DNA of 35,644 bases from assembly GCA_039026975.1 (NCBI GenBank), contig JBCCLI010000013.1, forward strand, positions 1 through 35,644, given 5' to 3'. Position numbers and translations under genes: made by a program. Below are positions 16,933 to 26,528 of the stretch, in pieces (the stretch's first letter is position 1; every line of letters starts with the position of its first letter). Under the pieces are notes generated by a model. That model saw only the letters and a program-made list of their open reading frames with translations, had not been told where the DNA came from and did no database searches. The stretch comes from JBCBKZ01 sp039026975. GTDB taxonomy: Bacteria > Bacteroidota > Bacteroidia > J057.

Positions 16933-17574
16933 TCATTGTTTGAGGAGTTTAAAGGCGTGGGACCACCTGTTTTCCCGGAAGCCTGGTATACACCATAGCA
17001 TAGCTAAGGGTTCTATAGCTCTGGCTGCTTCTACAGATCCCATATCTTCTACTTCCCAGCCAAATTTCTTACAGATTTTAGCTACCTCATCTTTAGCCCC
17101 TTGATGGTCTCCACATATAAACATAGATGGTGTATGCTCAAATTTAGGTTGAAACATATGGAGGCTTCCTACGCAACTAAAGGCCTTAACAAAATAGGCC
17201 TCTGGAGCCATAGCTTGCAGCTCTTCCATCAAGGATTTATTGATCTGGCTAAAATATTTGATGACGCCATTTTCAGCTCCTTCATTGGAAATGGGATTAG
17301 TAGCATCTATCACTACTTTCCCTTTTAGGTGAGAAAAGCCCAGGTTTTTGAGGGCTTCCTTGGCAATGGTGCCTTTTACCGCATATACGATTAGCTCATT
17401 ATCTCTGGCGGTATCCTCCGGTGTAGATGTCCGTATTCCTGGAATCTCTTCCTGAAGCTCATCCCTAGCTTCTTTTCTCCGGGAAGCGACAGTTACCTGG
17501 TGACCGATTTCCAGGAAGCCTCTAGCAAGTGCCTTACCTACTGCTCCTGAGCCTATTATTCCAACTGTTTTCAT
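16933..17574 (-). CDS. NADP-binding reductase of the F420-dependent NADP reductase-like family
   Basis: 213 aa. It starts with a Rossmann dinucleotide-binding site (VGIIGSGAVGKALARGFLEIGH, GxGxxG at residues 8-13) followed by VASRRKE, which favours NADP. The middle KGKVVIDATNPIS and the later FVKAFSCVG are typical of the NADPH/F420 oxidoreductase-like family. Members in organisms without F420 act on other substrates, so the true reaction is not known. It leads a two-gene unit with the MOSC gene (4-nt gap). Upstream on its strand is a TTGACA hexamer (17647-17652) but no matching -10 or -7 box. Confidence 0.88.
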   Translation of the reverse strand: MKTVGIIGSGAVGKALARGFLEIGHQVTVASRRKEARDELQEEIPGIRTSTPEDTARDNELIVYAVKGTIAKEALKNLGFSHLKGKVVIDATNPISNEGAENGVIKYFSQINKSLMEELQAMAPEAYFVKAFSCVGSLHMFQPKFEHTPSMFICGDHQGAKDEVAKICKKFGWEVEDMGSVEAARAIEPLAMLWCIPGFRENRWSHAFKLLKQ

Positions 17575-17720
17575 ACTCTTCTAATGTATCATAAATGTCT
17601 ATGAGGAAGATACCTGGTAAAACTGGCAGAGCGCCTCTACAAGTATTGTCAAGAGAAAGACTTTCTCTACTTATTCTGTAAATGTAAGGGATGTGGATGA
17701 TTCTTCTACCAGAAAAGTGG

Positions 17721-17749
17721 CAGCAGAGAGCATTTCGCTCTCTCTGCTG
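17721..17749 (-). terminator. Terminator-like hairpin after the ABC exporter pair
   Basis: CAGCAGAGAG (17721-17730) and CTCTCTGCTG (17740-17749) form a perfect 10-bp stem with a 9-nt loop, 6 nt after the stop of the second exporter gene on the minus strand. The downstream T run is short and interrupted (CCACTTTTCT), so termination may be partial. Confidence 0.55.
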
Positions 17750-17755
17750 TTTAGT

Positions 17756-19570
17756 TTATACTTGCATCTCTCTGGCTTGGTAGGTGTATAGCTGATAATA
17801 ATTCCCCCCAAGCTTGATCAGCTCATCATGAGAACCGTCCTCTATGATTTGTCCATATTGCATAACTAGAATTCTATCACAGTTTTTAATGGTGCTCAAT
17901 CTGTGGGCAATGATAATAGCGGTTCTTCCTTCTATTAGTTTATCTATGCCCTTCTGGATGCGTTGCTCTGCCAAGGTATCTACAGAAGAAGTAGCTTCAT
18001 CCATGATTAGAATCTGTGGATCTCTGAGAATAGCCCTGGCAAAAGCTATCATCTGCTTCTCGCCTGCAGACAAGTTATTCCCTTCTTCTCCTACTTCTTC
18101 ATCCAGTCTACTCCCAAATTCAGAAGCCCCAATGAGGTGTAAGGCTTCCTGAATTTCTATATCCGTAGCATCTAACTTACCATACGTAAGGTTTTCTCTA
18201 AAAGTCCCCGCAAACAGATGGGGCGTCTGGAGAATGATACCTAGCTGGCTCCTAAAGCTATCTAGCTGTCTTTCTCTATAATCTACTCCATCTATGAGCA
18301 ACTCTCCTTTCCGCGGTTCATAGAACCGGCATAGCAGCTTCACTAAGGTACTTTTTCCACTACCTGTAGAGCCTACTATAGCCACGGACTGCCCGGCAGG
18401 TATATGCAGGTTAAACCCATTCAGAATAGGATTGGCCTCATTGTAGTAAAAATCTATTTCCTTAAAGTGTATGTCTCCCTTCAGTGGCAGGTAAGGAATG
18501 ACACCCTCCTTATCTTTGATGGCCAGAGGCTCATCTATTAGGGTAAAGATCCTTTCTCCTGCAGAAAGACTATCCTGGGCAACGGCATAATAGTTAGTGA
18601 TATCAAAAATAGGTTCAAAGATCATCCTGGCATAGCTAAAGAATGCTGCCAGTGTACCTATGGTTATTCCTATTCGCGCTTCTACAGTCAGATGTCCCCC
18701 TAAGTAGATTACTAAGGCAGCAGCGAATGAGCCAGTAACTACCACGATAGGGTTATACATGGAAGAATAGAAAGAAGACCTAAAGGCGGCATCTCTCAGT
18801 TTTTCACTTACAAGCTGGAAGTTATTACTAGCCCTCTTTTCCTGAACCGTAGTTTTATTTACCTCTAATCCATTAATATGCTCCGTGAGGTAGGCAGCCA
18901 TTTCACTGTAGGTTTTACGTGCCTTACGTGCGTACCCTATGAGTAGTCCCCTCACCTTGATAGCCAGGAAGAGTAATACAGGAATGGTTCCCATGACTAT
19001 GAGGGTAAGCCTCCATGAGTACCAGAACATGATGCTAAGACTAACAATGATCATGAAGACTCCATAGATTAAGTCCACGAATCCCCAAGAAATGACTCTT
19101 GCTACTTTCTTCACATCAGAAGTTACACGTATGCTCAAGTGCCCTATGGCAGATTTATCATAGAAGGAGTATGATAAGTACTGTAGTTTTTTGAACATCT
19201 CATTTCGGAGATCGAATATGACATACTCCTTAAGCTTACCCGCCATTCTAATGAAGACAGCGATAGAAGCTACTAAGATTAAGTAGGCAAGCAGAAACAT
19301 GCCTACATACAACCAGAATCCTTGAATATCAAAGATGCTGGTAGCAGACTCCCCCAAGGCTTCTATATTAGGAGTAATCCATTTGTCAATAAAGTTCAGC
19401 CAAATTACGGGAAGCATGGCTTCTGCTGAGGCTGCTAACAGAGTAGACAGAATGAGGCTGTACATCCAGCCATCATAGCGCATAGTATGTTTGAAAATGC
19501 GCTTCATGAAGGTACCAAAGCCTTTCCGCTTCTGAAAATCCTTCTCCCCAAATGTTTGATCAGTGTTCAT
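17756..19570 (-). CDS. ABC exporter subunit B (permease-ATPase), partner of the upstream half-transporter
   Basis: 604 aa. Six transmembrane helices lie in roughly the first 340 residues; the ATPase domain has Walker A GSTGSGKST, Walker B LIMDE with a standard catalytic Glu525, and an H-loop IAHR. Its signature is LSAGE (500-504) instead of LSGGQ. The gene follows its partner by 23 nt. In heterodimeric exporters one ATP site is intact and the other degenerate. Here the intact site would combine this protein's Walker motifs with the partner's LSGGQ. The degenerate site would combine the partner's Asp with this LSAGE. Probable role: lipid or drug export across the inner membrane; substrate unknown. 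Confidence 0.93.
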   Translation of the reverse strand: MNTDQTFGEKDFQKRKGFGTFMKRIFKHTMRYDGWMYSLILSTLLAASAEAMLPVIWLNFIDKWITPNIEALGESATSIFDIQGFWLYVGMFLLAYLILVASIAVFIRMAGKLKEYVIFDLRNEMFKKLQYLSYSFYDKSAIGHLSIRVTSDVKKVARVISWGFVDLIYGVFMIIVSLSIMFWYSWRLTLIVMGTIPVLLFLAIKVRGLLIGYARKARKTYSEMAAYLTEHINGLEVNKTTVQEKRASNNFQLVSEKLRDAAFRSSFYSSMYNPIVVVTGSFAAALVIYLGGHLTVEARIGITIGTLAAFFSYARMIFEPIFDITNYYAVAQDSLSAGERIFTLIDEPLAIKDKEGVIPYLPLKGDIHFKEIDFYYNEANPILNGFNLHIPAGQSVAIVGSTGSGKSTLVKLLCRFYEPRKGELLIDGVDYRERQLDSFRSQLGIILQTPHLFAGTFRENLTYGKLDATDIEIQEALHLIGASEFGSRLDEEVGEEGNNLSAGEKQMIAFARAILRDPQILIMDEATSSVDTLAEQRIQKGIDKLIEGRTAIIIAHRLSTIKNCDRILVMQYGQIIEDGSHDELIKLGGNYYQLYTYQAREMQV

Positions 19571-19593
19571 GGGCTAAAAGGTATATAGATAAT

Positions 19594-21423
19594 TTAGTTT
19601 GGTAAGGTGTGAATATCTGATTCTACTGCTGATTGTATTCTGTGAATTTCCTGGTAGTATCCAGGGATATTTTCTAATTCCTGAGCGGTTCCACTCTGAA
19701 CGAGTTTCCCCTTATCCATTACCAGAATTCTATCTGCTTGCTGAATGGAGGTAATCCTATGTGAAATGATGAGGGTAGTTTTTCCTCTCATAGGAGTAGC
19801 TAACGCTCTGAAAATAGCTTGCTCAGTTTCAGTATCTACAGCAGAAGTAATGTCATCCAAGACCAGGATGTCTGGATCCGTTAACATGGTTCTGGCTAGG
19901 GCTACTCGCTGTTTCTGTCCACCTGAGAGTGTAACCCCTTTTTCTCCTACTATGGTCTTAAAGCCATCTGGGAAAATCTGTTTAATTTCTCCTATCTGGG
20001 CCATACCCGCCACTCTTTCTACTTCATTATAGGAAGCTGCTGGCCGTTTGTAAGCTATATTCTCCCTGATAGAAGTGGAGAATAGAAACGCTTTCTGTAA
20101 AGCGATCCCTATTTTAGCTCGCAAAGAGGGCCGGGAAAAAGCTACTAATGGCTGCCCGTCCAGGGAAATACTCCCTGAAGAAGGTTCATATAACCTCAGC
20201 AGTAACTTGATAAGGGTAGACTTCCCAGCCCCGGTAGGGCCTATTATAGCTACCTTCTCTCCGGGTTTCACTTCAAAGTGTATGTTACTCACCGCTTTTT
20301 CTGCTCCTTCTTCGTACCCAAATGTTACATTTTTAAAGATGATGTGTCCTTTTAATGGCGGAACAGGTGCATCTCCATACTCTTCAGGGGCTGCCAGCAT
20401 GATTTCAGATACACGATTCATGGCCACTACCGCCATCCCCATCTCTGATAATACCCGGCCAAGGTCTCGCATGGGCCAGGCGATCATATTGATGTAAGTG
20501 TAGAAACCCAGGAGTTCTCCTATAGTGATTCTCCCCTGAATTACAAAGTAGCCCCCCACCATCATAGACACCAGGATCTGCAGAAAAATCAGAAGGTCAG
20601 TCATGGGCCAGAAAAGGGTGTGTAGCCAGTTTTGCTTTAGGCCCTTTTCCCGCTTCTTCGCATTTTGATGTTTGAAGCGTCTGATTTCATGTTTTTCATT
20701 GGCAAAAGCAGATACTACTCGTATCCCATTCAGATTTTCCTGAACCAGATTATTGAGCTTATCAGTTTCAGCTTCATGCTCAGCCCACACCTTTTTCTCT
20801 TTTTTGAAGAAAATAAAGGCGGCAGCACAGACTACAGGAGCCACTATGGTGCTGATGAGGGCATACTGCCAATCCACAATAGCCATCATCCCAAAGGCAA
20901 AGGAGTAGATAGCGAGTATCCTGACCATGGCTATGAGTTGTCCCTGTAGGAAACCCTTAATGGTATCTATGTCTCCTGTACACCGCTGGATTAATTCTCC
21001 CCGGGTAATGGTAGAAAAGTATGAGAGCGGCAGCCGCTGAATATGGGAGAATGCCTGATCCCTGATCTGCTTAGCCGCTTTTTCAGCACTGTCAGCTTTT
21101 AAGGCATTAGCTACAAACAAGGTAGTCCCCCTTATAAAAGAAACTATGATGTAGGCAAGGGCCATGATAGCCAGCATACTAGCTAAATTAGTAGCTGAAT
21201 AGGCTGGAAGTAGCCAGTGAAAAAAACGCGCTACTACATCATCATAGCTAATATCATCAGCGGAAGTGACGGCTGGGGTAATGACCTGATCCACTACTAC
21301 CGTAAGAATCTTGGGCTCTAAGCTTCTAAACCCTATAGATAAGATGAGTAATAAGGCAGAACTGATATAAGCCCATTTATAAGTATCCAGAAAACGGATA
21401 ACTGAGTGTAAAGGTGAAGTCAT
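19594..21423 (-). CDS. ABC exporter subunit A (permease-ATPase) with non-canonical Walker B
   Basis: 609 aa. A type I exporter transmembrane domain is followed by an ATPase domain with Walker A GPTGAGKST, signature LSGGQ (499-503) and Walker B LVLDD; Asp524 replaces the catalytic Glu. The H-loop reads ISHR. It is the first gene of a two-gene operon and forms the less active half of a heterodimer with the downstream gene. Its overall style (LDDITSAVD) resembles the stand-alone exporter at 5367-7172, so that protein and this one may be paralogues. No clear TAnnTTTG promoter is seen upstream on the minus strand. Confidence 0.93.
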   Translation of the reverse strand: MTSPLHSVIRFLDTYKWAYISSALLLILSIGFRSLEPKILTVVVDQVITPAVTSADDISYDDVVARFFHWLLPAYSATNLASMLAIMALAYIIVSFIRGTTLFVANALKADSAEKAAKQIRDQAFSHIQRLPLSYFSTITRGELIQRCTGDIDTIKGFLQGQLIAMVRILAIYSFAFGMMAIVDWQYALISTIVAPVVCAAAFIFFKKEKKVWAEHEAETDKLNNLVQENLNGIRVVSAFANEKHEIRRFKHQNAKKREKGLKQNWLHTLFWPMTDLLIFLQILVSMMVGGYFVIQGRITIGELLGFYTYINMIAWPMRDLGRVLSEMGMAVVAMNRVSEIMLAAPEEYGDAPVPPLKGHIIFKNVTFGYEEGAEKAVSNIHFEVKPGEKVAIIGPTGAGKSTLIKLLLRLYEPSSGSISLDGQPLVAFSRPSLRAKIGIALQKAFLFSTSIRENIAYKRPAASYNEVERVAGMAQIGEIKQIFPDGFKTIVGEKGVTLSGGQKQRVALARTMLTDPDILVLDDITSAVDTETEQAIFRALATPMRGKTTLIISHRITSIQQADRILVMDKGKLVQSGTAQELENIPGYYQEIHRIQSAVESDIHTLPN

Positions 21424-21865
21424 GGGTTTGTAGGCTTAGGTTATTGACTTGGAGGTAGTAATGTTCTATCCATATTATATGACCTAAATAGAGAAAAAGT
21501 AGTAGGGGAAATCACATTTGTGTTCTTTAGTAGATAGAGGAAGTAAGTAGACAGTTAATCGAGGGGGGGGTGAAATAATTAAGCTAATTCGTTCTTTCAT
21601 TTTTTCCATATAATCGTTACATTCTAAAACGAGAATAATGGCAAAACTCTGACTTATGGAAATAGTCAAGTAAAAGGCTTCCTAATATGGCAAGCAAGAA
21701 TGCCGGGATAATGGTCTTTTACTTTCAGGACTAGAAGCTGAACTTTCTAAAAGTAATTTACTGTACAGAGCTGTATACTTGTGTATACGTATTGCTTCAG
21801 AATAAAGAACTTTTCAAGTCCTTTTCCGTAAAAAAAAGAGGAAATGCTTCAAGTAGTTAAATGTT

Positions 21866-21910
21866 TATTCAATCAGGCATAGTCTTTGATTCAAAATGAT
21901 TGATTGAATA
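21866..21910. repeat. 10-bp inverted repeat
   Basis: TATTCAATCA (21866-21875) and TGATTGAATA (21901-21910) are perfect reverse complements 25 nt apart. This could be an RNA stem or a protein-binding site within the gene-free region. Confidence 0.5.
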
Positions 21911-21965
21911 TTCTCCCTGTAGCTTCGTTCAACTTATACACCTGATTTCACCTCACTATTACTTT

Positions 21966-21984
21966 TAACTTTTTGTTAAAGTTA
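21966..21984. repeat. 7-bp hairpin
   Basis: TAACTTT and AAAGTTA form a perfect stem around a 5-nt loop, about 100 nt ahead of the orphan terminator. It is AT-only apart from one G-C pair, so it is weak alone. Confidence 0.35.
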
Positions 21985-22081
21985 CTGATGGTGAATGGTA
22001 TAAACTAAATCCTTATTTTGAGGAATTAGAAAATTAAAATTGTAGAATAGGTAGTAGTTTCTCATATTTCTTAGGTTAGGT

Positions 22082-22126
22082 GGGGCCGCCCAATTTCAAA
22101 TTAATTAGGCGAGCCCCTTTTTTTTT
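22082..22126 (+). terminator. Strong orphan Rho-independent terminator, possible end of a non-coding RNA
   Basis: GGGGCCGCC (22082-22090) pairs with GGCG-A-GCCCC (22108-22117) through nine pairs with one bulged A. Further AATT/AATT pairing is possible inside, and nine T follow directly (22118-22126). It has all the marks of an intrinsic terminator on the plus strand. No plus-strand gene precedes it for over 6 kb, because the neighbours to the left are all on the minus strand. A small RNA ending here, or a leader attenuator for the next gene, are the simplest readings. Confidence 0.75.
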
Positions 22127-22632
22127 GCCCTCTCTCAAGGGCTTCTCGTAAGATTCTCCCAAAATTTGTAAGGGTTTCACTCATTCATGTGAGAATTATA
22201 CTATTGATCTTTTGCCCTGCTAAGGCCATTTCCTCCTAAAGACCCCATCATTTCCTCATTTCATTTCTTAAAACCCTATTTTCCCGCTACCAGCCATATT
22301 GTATGCATATGAGTTTGTAGTGCCACTATCCCTTGCACTTGGTATGTAATGGGTAAGCAAAAAACTAATACGCCTCATGATACCTAGCTCCTATCTTGCA
22401 ATTAATTAAATAGTCAGTTAATAAAAAGCTGACTGTACCTATATGCCTTTGGGGAGTAAACATCCAATATCAGAAAACTTTTACTGCCCGGGTATTATGA
22501 GAAGAGTGAAGCTGACCTAGTTAATAGCCTGTAATTTCACTACCTGAATGATCAGCTGTTATAAGCTCCCTCCCCTCAAGGTACAGGATGTACTTATTAA
22601 AAGGCAATCATGCTCATCCCAGGGAATTTTAC

Positions 22633-25600
22633 ATGGCGAACAGTTACCCATTCACTATTCTAATTCGCTCTTCCTTTGTTCTGATCCTAGTGTATACATG
22701 CCTGGGGATGTCTTCCGGCTTAACCCAGACTAAACGGCTCCTCTTATACACTGAAACAGGAGGTTTTGACCATAAAACCCGCACTGCTGCAGAATCTATG
22801 TTTTCCCAGCTGGGAAACACCCATCAATTTACTGTCCTCCATGATGAGGACGGAAGTACTTTTAACAGCTTAGATAGTCTTAAAACCTATTCTATAGTGG
22901 TGTTTTGTAATACCTCTGGGGATAATATTCTATCTACTACTCAGCAACAAAATTTTCAAGCATACATGAATGATGGAGGGGCCTATTTAGGTATCCACGC
23001 TGCCAGTGATACTTACAGGCACTCTTCTGCTAACGGTCCCAATACTGGTACCTGGGACTGGTATGCAGAAATGATGGGGGGAAGTGTCCAAAACTCTCCT
23101 AACCACACCGTTAATAATTTCTCAGGGACTATGGATCATGAAGGGACACACCCCAGCATTATGGGCCTTCCTAATCCATGGGAGAAAGATGAAGAATACT
23201 ATTATTGGGAAAATGGGTACCTGAAAGTAGATATACAATCTGTACTAAAAGTGAGATCCACAGGGGGGGACAGTTATGATGCTGCCCGTCCTATGTCCTG
23301 GTATTTAACCAGTACCCCAGATGGAAATCCAGCAAGAATATTTTATACAGCCCTAGGCCATAATGCTTCTAACTTCACGAATGACACAGATTTTATCAAG
23401 CATATAGAGCAGGCTACTGTTTGGGCAGGATCCTTTGGCAGCACCCTAACTAATACTCCTCCATCATTTACCCTAGATGGGGAAGCCACGCGCCAGGAAG
23501 ATTTTACTACACCCTTTAAAATTAATGTAGTACCTGATCCCGTCCCTTCTGGAGAAGAAGGCCAACAACCCACCTACAGCCTAAGTCCTACCAGCCTGAA
23601 TTTTATAGAAGTAGATCTGAATAGTCAGACAGGTGAACTCACCTTTACAGCCATAGCTGATGCTAATGGAGTAGATTCTCTTACCCTAACTGCAAATGAC
23701 GGGCAAATCGAAAATAATGAGTTCTCCCTTACTTTTACTGTGAGGGTAAATGCTGTTAATGATCCCCCCTCATTTACCCTCTCGGAAGATGAACTCATTC
23801 TCCCGCAAAACTTCTCTCCACAACGAAATATTCTTATACAGGCTGATCCGCCCCCAGCAGATGAGCAAGGCCAATCCATAACGTATAAGCTAGACCCTGC
23901 TACTGTCCCCTTTGCTAATGTGAGCCTTAACGGAGCAGAAAGCAGAATAGAGATTGACGCAGTTGCAGATTCTACTGGTACCCAGGTATTTACCCTTAGG
24001 GCTAATGATGGACTAGATTCTACTACCCAACAATTTACCTTAACTGTTGAAAAAGCAGCAGCTTCCTTGGTAGTTTCTCCAGAGAGCATAAGTGTCCCTG
24101 CAGCAGGTGGCAGCCAAGCAGCTACGGTAGAAAGTAATGGTAGTTGGACAGCAAGCGCTACCCATAACTGGGTTAGTATCAGTGAGAGTGAGGGAACCGG
24201 TAATCAGGAGGTTACTATTTCAGTAGATGCTAATACAGGGGCCTCCAGGACAGCATGGGTAGTATTTGAGCAGGAAAATATAAGGGATAGTATTTCCTTA
24301 TCGCAAGGCGCAGTAGGTGCCACCCCTTCTGTGAGCATTTCTTCTCCCACAGACTCAGCTCAGGTAGATCCTAGCTTCTTCCTCATTTTCATCATTGAAA
24401 ATTGGGTAGTGGGCCAGGGGCAGAGCCATTTTCATTATTTTATAGATGGCGTAGATCAAGGGCCTGTATTTAGTAGAAATCCCCTTTTCATTCAAGACCT
24501 ATCACTAGGGTTCCATACCATCCGCCTACAACTAGCAGAGGCAGACCATAGCTTTATTGATGTGGAGGACAGTATACTAGTAGAAGTAGTACCTGCCACC
24601 ATTTTATCAGTTATACCTGAAAATGTGATCTTTTTGCAAGAGGGGGGAAAGGACACCATTGATATTACTTCTAATGTAGACTGGACCATACGTAATACGC
24701 TCCCCTGGCTAAGTCTATCAGATACGGTAGGGAGTGGAAATGGTATGATCATATTGACAGCTGAAGAAAATACAGAAAGTAACCTCAGAAAAGGGAACAT
24801 AATTCTTGAAGGAAGAAATAAAAATGTTTTCATTGAAGTCTCTCAAGAAGGTACAATTTCAGCCCCCTGTACACCTCCTGATTCTCTCTGGGTGAGTGAT
24901 ATACAAGAAACAAGTGCTTTATTAAGATGGTCTGCTATACCAGATGCAGATGAGTATCAGGTTCTTTATAAACTGGAAGGGGATATGGATTGGACAGAGG
25001 CCTTCAATCTTAGTACAGACTCCCTTTTACTAGAGAATCTTAATGAGAATACCACCTACCAATGGCAAATCAGAACGAGGTGTTTTGCTACCTATTCAGC
25101 CTGGTCTCTGATCACAACCTTTAGCACTGCTTCTCCCATTATGTGTGAGCCTCCCGCAAATATACAGGTGGTGGAGCGGCTGAGTAACTTGATAAGATTA
25201 GACTGGGATGATATGGCTTCCGCCAGTGAGTATGAGGTGGAACGCAGAGAATCAGGCACTACTACTTGGCTGTCAGAAACTTTCAATACAAGTGAGGCTA
25301 CCTTAGGTAATTTGGAAGCAGAGACTCTTTACGAGTGGCGTATCCGGACAGTTTGTATGAGTGATACATCAGCTTGGACTGCCACAGATACCGCCAGCAC
25401 AGCGCCTTCAGTAGAGACTTGTGATGTACCTACTAATCTGTCAATTATAGAGGTATTTCCCGATGTTGCCAGGGTTTCCTGGGACGTGGTAAGTAATGTA
25501 AGCGTTTACAGGATTAGACTGAGAGCTGGAATGGGTACGCCTTGGTCTCCTGCAAATACAGCTTCAGGTAATACTTGGTTATTTAATAATCTCATGCCTG

Positions 25601-26283
25601 ATCAACAGTATGAGTGGCAAGTAGAGGCCATTTGTGGAGCTACTAACTCTGGCTATTCTACTATAGCTTCTTTTCGAACCCCGGCTGATTCAGTGCCTAC
25701 TGACTCTATGACTACTCCTGTATTCAGGGTGAACTTAACCAACTTCACAGTAGTCCAGGAAAATGGACAAGTCTTACTGAGATGGGAATCTGACCTGGAA
25801 GAAGGTGGGAGAGAATATGTAGTAGAAAGAGGAATCGATGGAACCTTATTTGAAGAGATAGGTACACGATCCTTTCAGAATATGGGGGCTGCCTATAATT
25901 TCCAGGATACTTCTCCACCGTTGGGAGAGGTGTTTTACCGCATAAAAATGGTAGGAATAGATGGATCAGTTAGCTATTCAGAAACGGAATCTATAGTGCT
26001 GGAAGTTAATAGTGTTACCCTCCAGACGTATCCTAATCCTGTACGAGATATACTTACTGTCAATCTCCAATCAGAGGGGCAGCAGAAGGTATACCTGGTG
26101 CTATTTGATCATTTGGGGAGGCGTATATGGTATAGGTATTTGGACCTTCAAACAGGTACCCAAACCATAGAGCTGGATATGACTACTTATCAGACACAAC
26201 TGTACTACCTAAGTATGATAGAACTCGGATTATCCATTTCGGATAATAGTATAAAAAATGTCCGTGTACAAAAAATTGACTAA
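22633..26283 (+). CDS. Giant secreted ThuA-like protein with BACON, Fn3 and T9SS sorting domains
   Basis: 1216 aa from the ATG at 22633, which gives a signal peptide (residues 1-32). An ATG at 22588 would add 15 residues before it. Residues 34-265 are a ThuA-like, class I amidotransferase-like fold (RLLLYTETGGFDHKT, YMNDGGAYLGIHAASDTYRHS, MDHEGTHPS, YTALGHN). Two cadherin-like units (275-475), BACON (477-560), an Ig-like unit (564-655) and BACON (657-740) follow. Three Fn3 domains (743-1018) each begin with a Cys and carry a second before the last strand. A linker beta domain and a T9SS type A domain from LQTYPNPVRD (about 1131) complete it. ThuA-like domains are linked to sugar metabolism; here the role is extracellular and unproven. 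The next gene has the same modular style and may be its partner. Confidence 0.9.
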   Translation: MANSYPFTILIRSSFVLILVYTCLGMSSGLTQTKRLLLYTETGGFDHKTRTAAESMFSQLGNTHQFTVLHDEDGSTFNSLDSLKTYSIVVFCNTSGDNILSTTQQQNFQAYMNDGGAYLGIHAASDTYRHSSANGPNTGTWDWYAEMMGGSVQNSPNHTVNNFSGTMDHEGTHPSIMGLPNPWEKDEEYYYWENGYLKVDIQSVLKVRSTGGDSYDAARPMSWYLTSTPDGNPARIFYTALGHNASNFTNDTDFIKHIEQATVWAGSFGSTLTNTPPSFTLDGEATRQEDFTTPFKINVVPDPVPSGEEGQQPTYSLSPTSLNFIEVDLNSQTGELTFTAIADANGVDSLTLTANDGQIENNEFSLTFTVRVNAVNDPPSFTLSEDELILPQNFSPQRNILIQADPPPADEQGQSITYKLDPATVPFANVSLNGAESRIEIDAVADSTGTQVFTLRANDGLDSTTQQFTLTVEKAAASLVVSPESISVPAAGGSQAATVESNGSWTASATHNWVSISESEGTGNQEVTISVDANTGASRTAWVVFEQENIRDSISLSQGAVGATPSVSISSPTDSAQVDPSFFLIFIIENWVVGQGQSHFHYFIDGVDQGPVFSRNPLFIQDLSLGFHTIRLQLAEADHSFIDVEDSILVEVVPATILSVIPENVIFLQEGGKDTIDITSNVDWTIRNTLPWLSLSDTVGSGNGMIILTAEENTESNLRKGNIILEGRNKNVFIEVSQEGTISAPCTPPDSLWVSDIQETSALLRWSAIPDADEYQVLYKLEGDMDWTEAFNLSTDSLLLENLNENTTYQWQIRTRCFATYSAWSLITTFSTASPIMCEPPANIQVVERLSNLIRLDWDDMASASEYEVERRESGTTTWLSETFNTSEATLGNLEAETLYEWRIRTVCMSDTSAWTATDTASTAPSVETCDVPTNLSIIEVFPDVARVSWDVVSNVSVYRIRLRAGMGTPWSPANTASGNTWLFNNLMPDQQYEWQVEAICGATNSGYSTIASFRTPADSVPTDSMTTPVFRVNLTNFTVVQENGQVLLRWESDLEEGGREYVVERGIDGTLFEEIGTRSFQNMGAAYNFQDTSPPLGEVFYRIKMVGIDGSVSYSETESIVLEVNSVTLQTYPNPVRDILTVNLQSEGQQKVYLVLFDHLGRRIWYRYLDLQTGTQTIELDMTTYQTQLYYLSMIELGLSISDNSIKNVRVQKID

Positions 26284-26289
26284 TGGATG

Positions 26290-26333
26290 AAGAATCATTT
26301 TCTGGGTAGAGGTATATAGAAAATACGATTCTT
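26290..26333 (+). other. Long imperfect hairpin after the ThuA-like gene
   Basis: AAGAATC-ATTTTCT (26290-26303) pairs with AGAAAAT-AC-GATTCTT (26318-26333), 14 pairs with a 2-nt bulge and a 14-nt loop, starting 7 nt after the stop. There is no T tract, so it may be an mRNA-stabilising or processing structure rather than a terminator. Nothing else is seen in the 245-bp gap to the next gene. Confidence 0.4.
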
Positions 26334-26528
26334 ATGCCATTTCTAACTGTTTAATAGGGAAATACATTGAAATAGTATCTTCAGGCATACTTCAGCTAAG
26401 GCTTGTGCGTTCAACATGTATCCATCCTTGCTCAGTTTAATAGCTGCAACGTCTTGCATGTGTATTTTCCCAGTCCATCAATTTGATGAAGCTAAATAAT
26501 TATTGCGGCGTACTAACTGTTGTGATAC

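Larger units (their letters stand above)
21424..22632. other. 1.2-kb region without a convincing gene
   Basis: No ORF here has recognisable family features; the longest is a 61-codon minus-strand frame (21484-21669) with an unconvincing composition. The region contains a run of eight G (21563-21570), eight A (21830-21837), three inverted repeats (21866-21910, 21966-21984, 22082-22117), a strong plus-strand terminator and a small GCCCT/AGGGC hairpin (22127-22142). It must hold the promoter of the minus-strand exporter operon on its left and that of the giant ThuA-like gene on its right, though neither is obvious. Confidence 0.6.

Noticed and set aside
17647..17652. TTGACA hexamer upstream of the reductase gene on the minus strand
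   Set aside because: It matches a general sigma-70 -35 box, but no -10 or Bacteroidota -7 box stands at the right distance, so I do not call a promoter.
21484..21669. 61-codon minus-strand ORF in the gene-free region
   Set aside because: It has no recognisable motif, includes a PPP encoded by the 8-G run, and its composition resembles translated non-coding DNA. I could not support it as a gene.
21762..21789. ACAGAGCTGT and GTATAC-TTGT-GTATAC short symmetric elements
   Set aside because: They are short, lie far from any start codon and are not linked to a regulator; probably chance in an AT-rich region.
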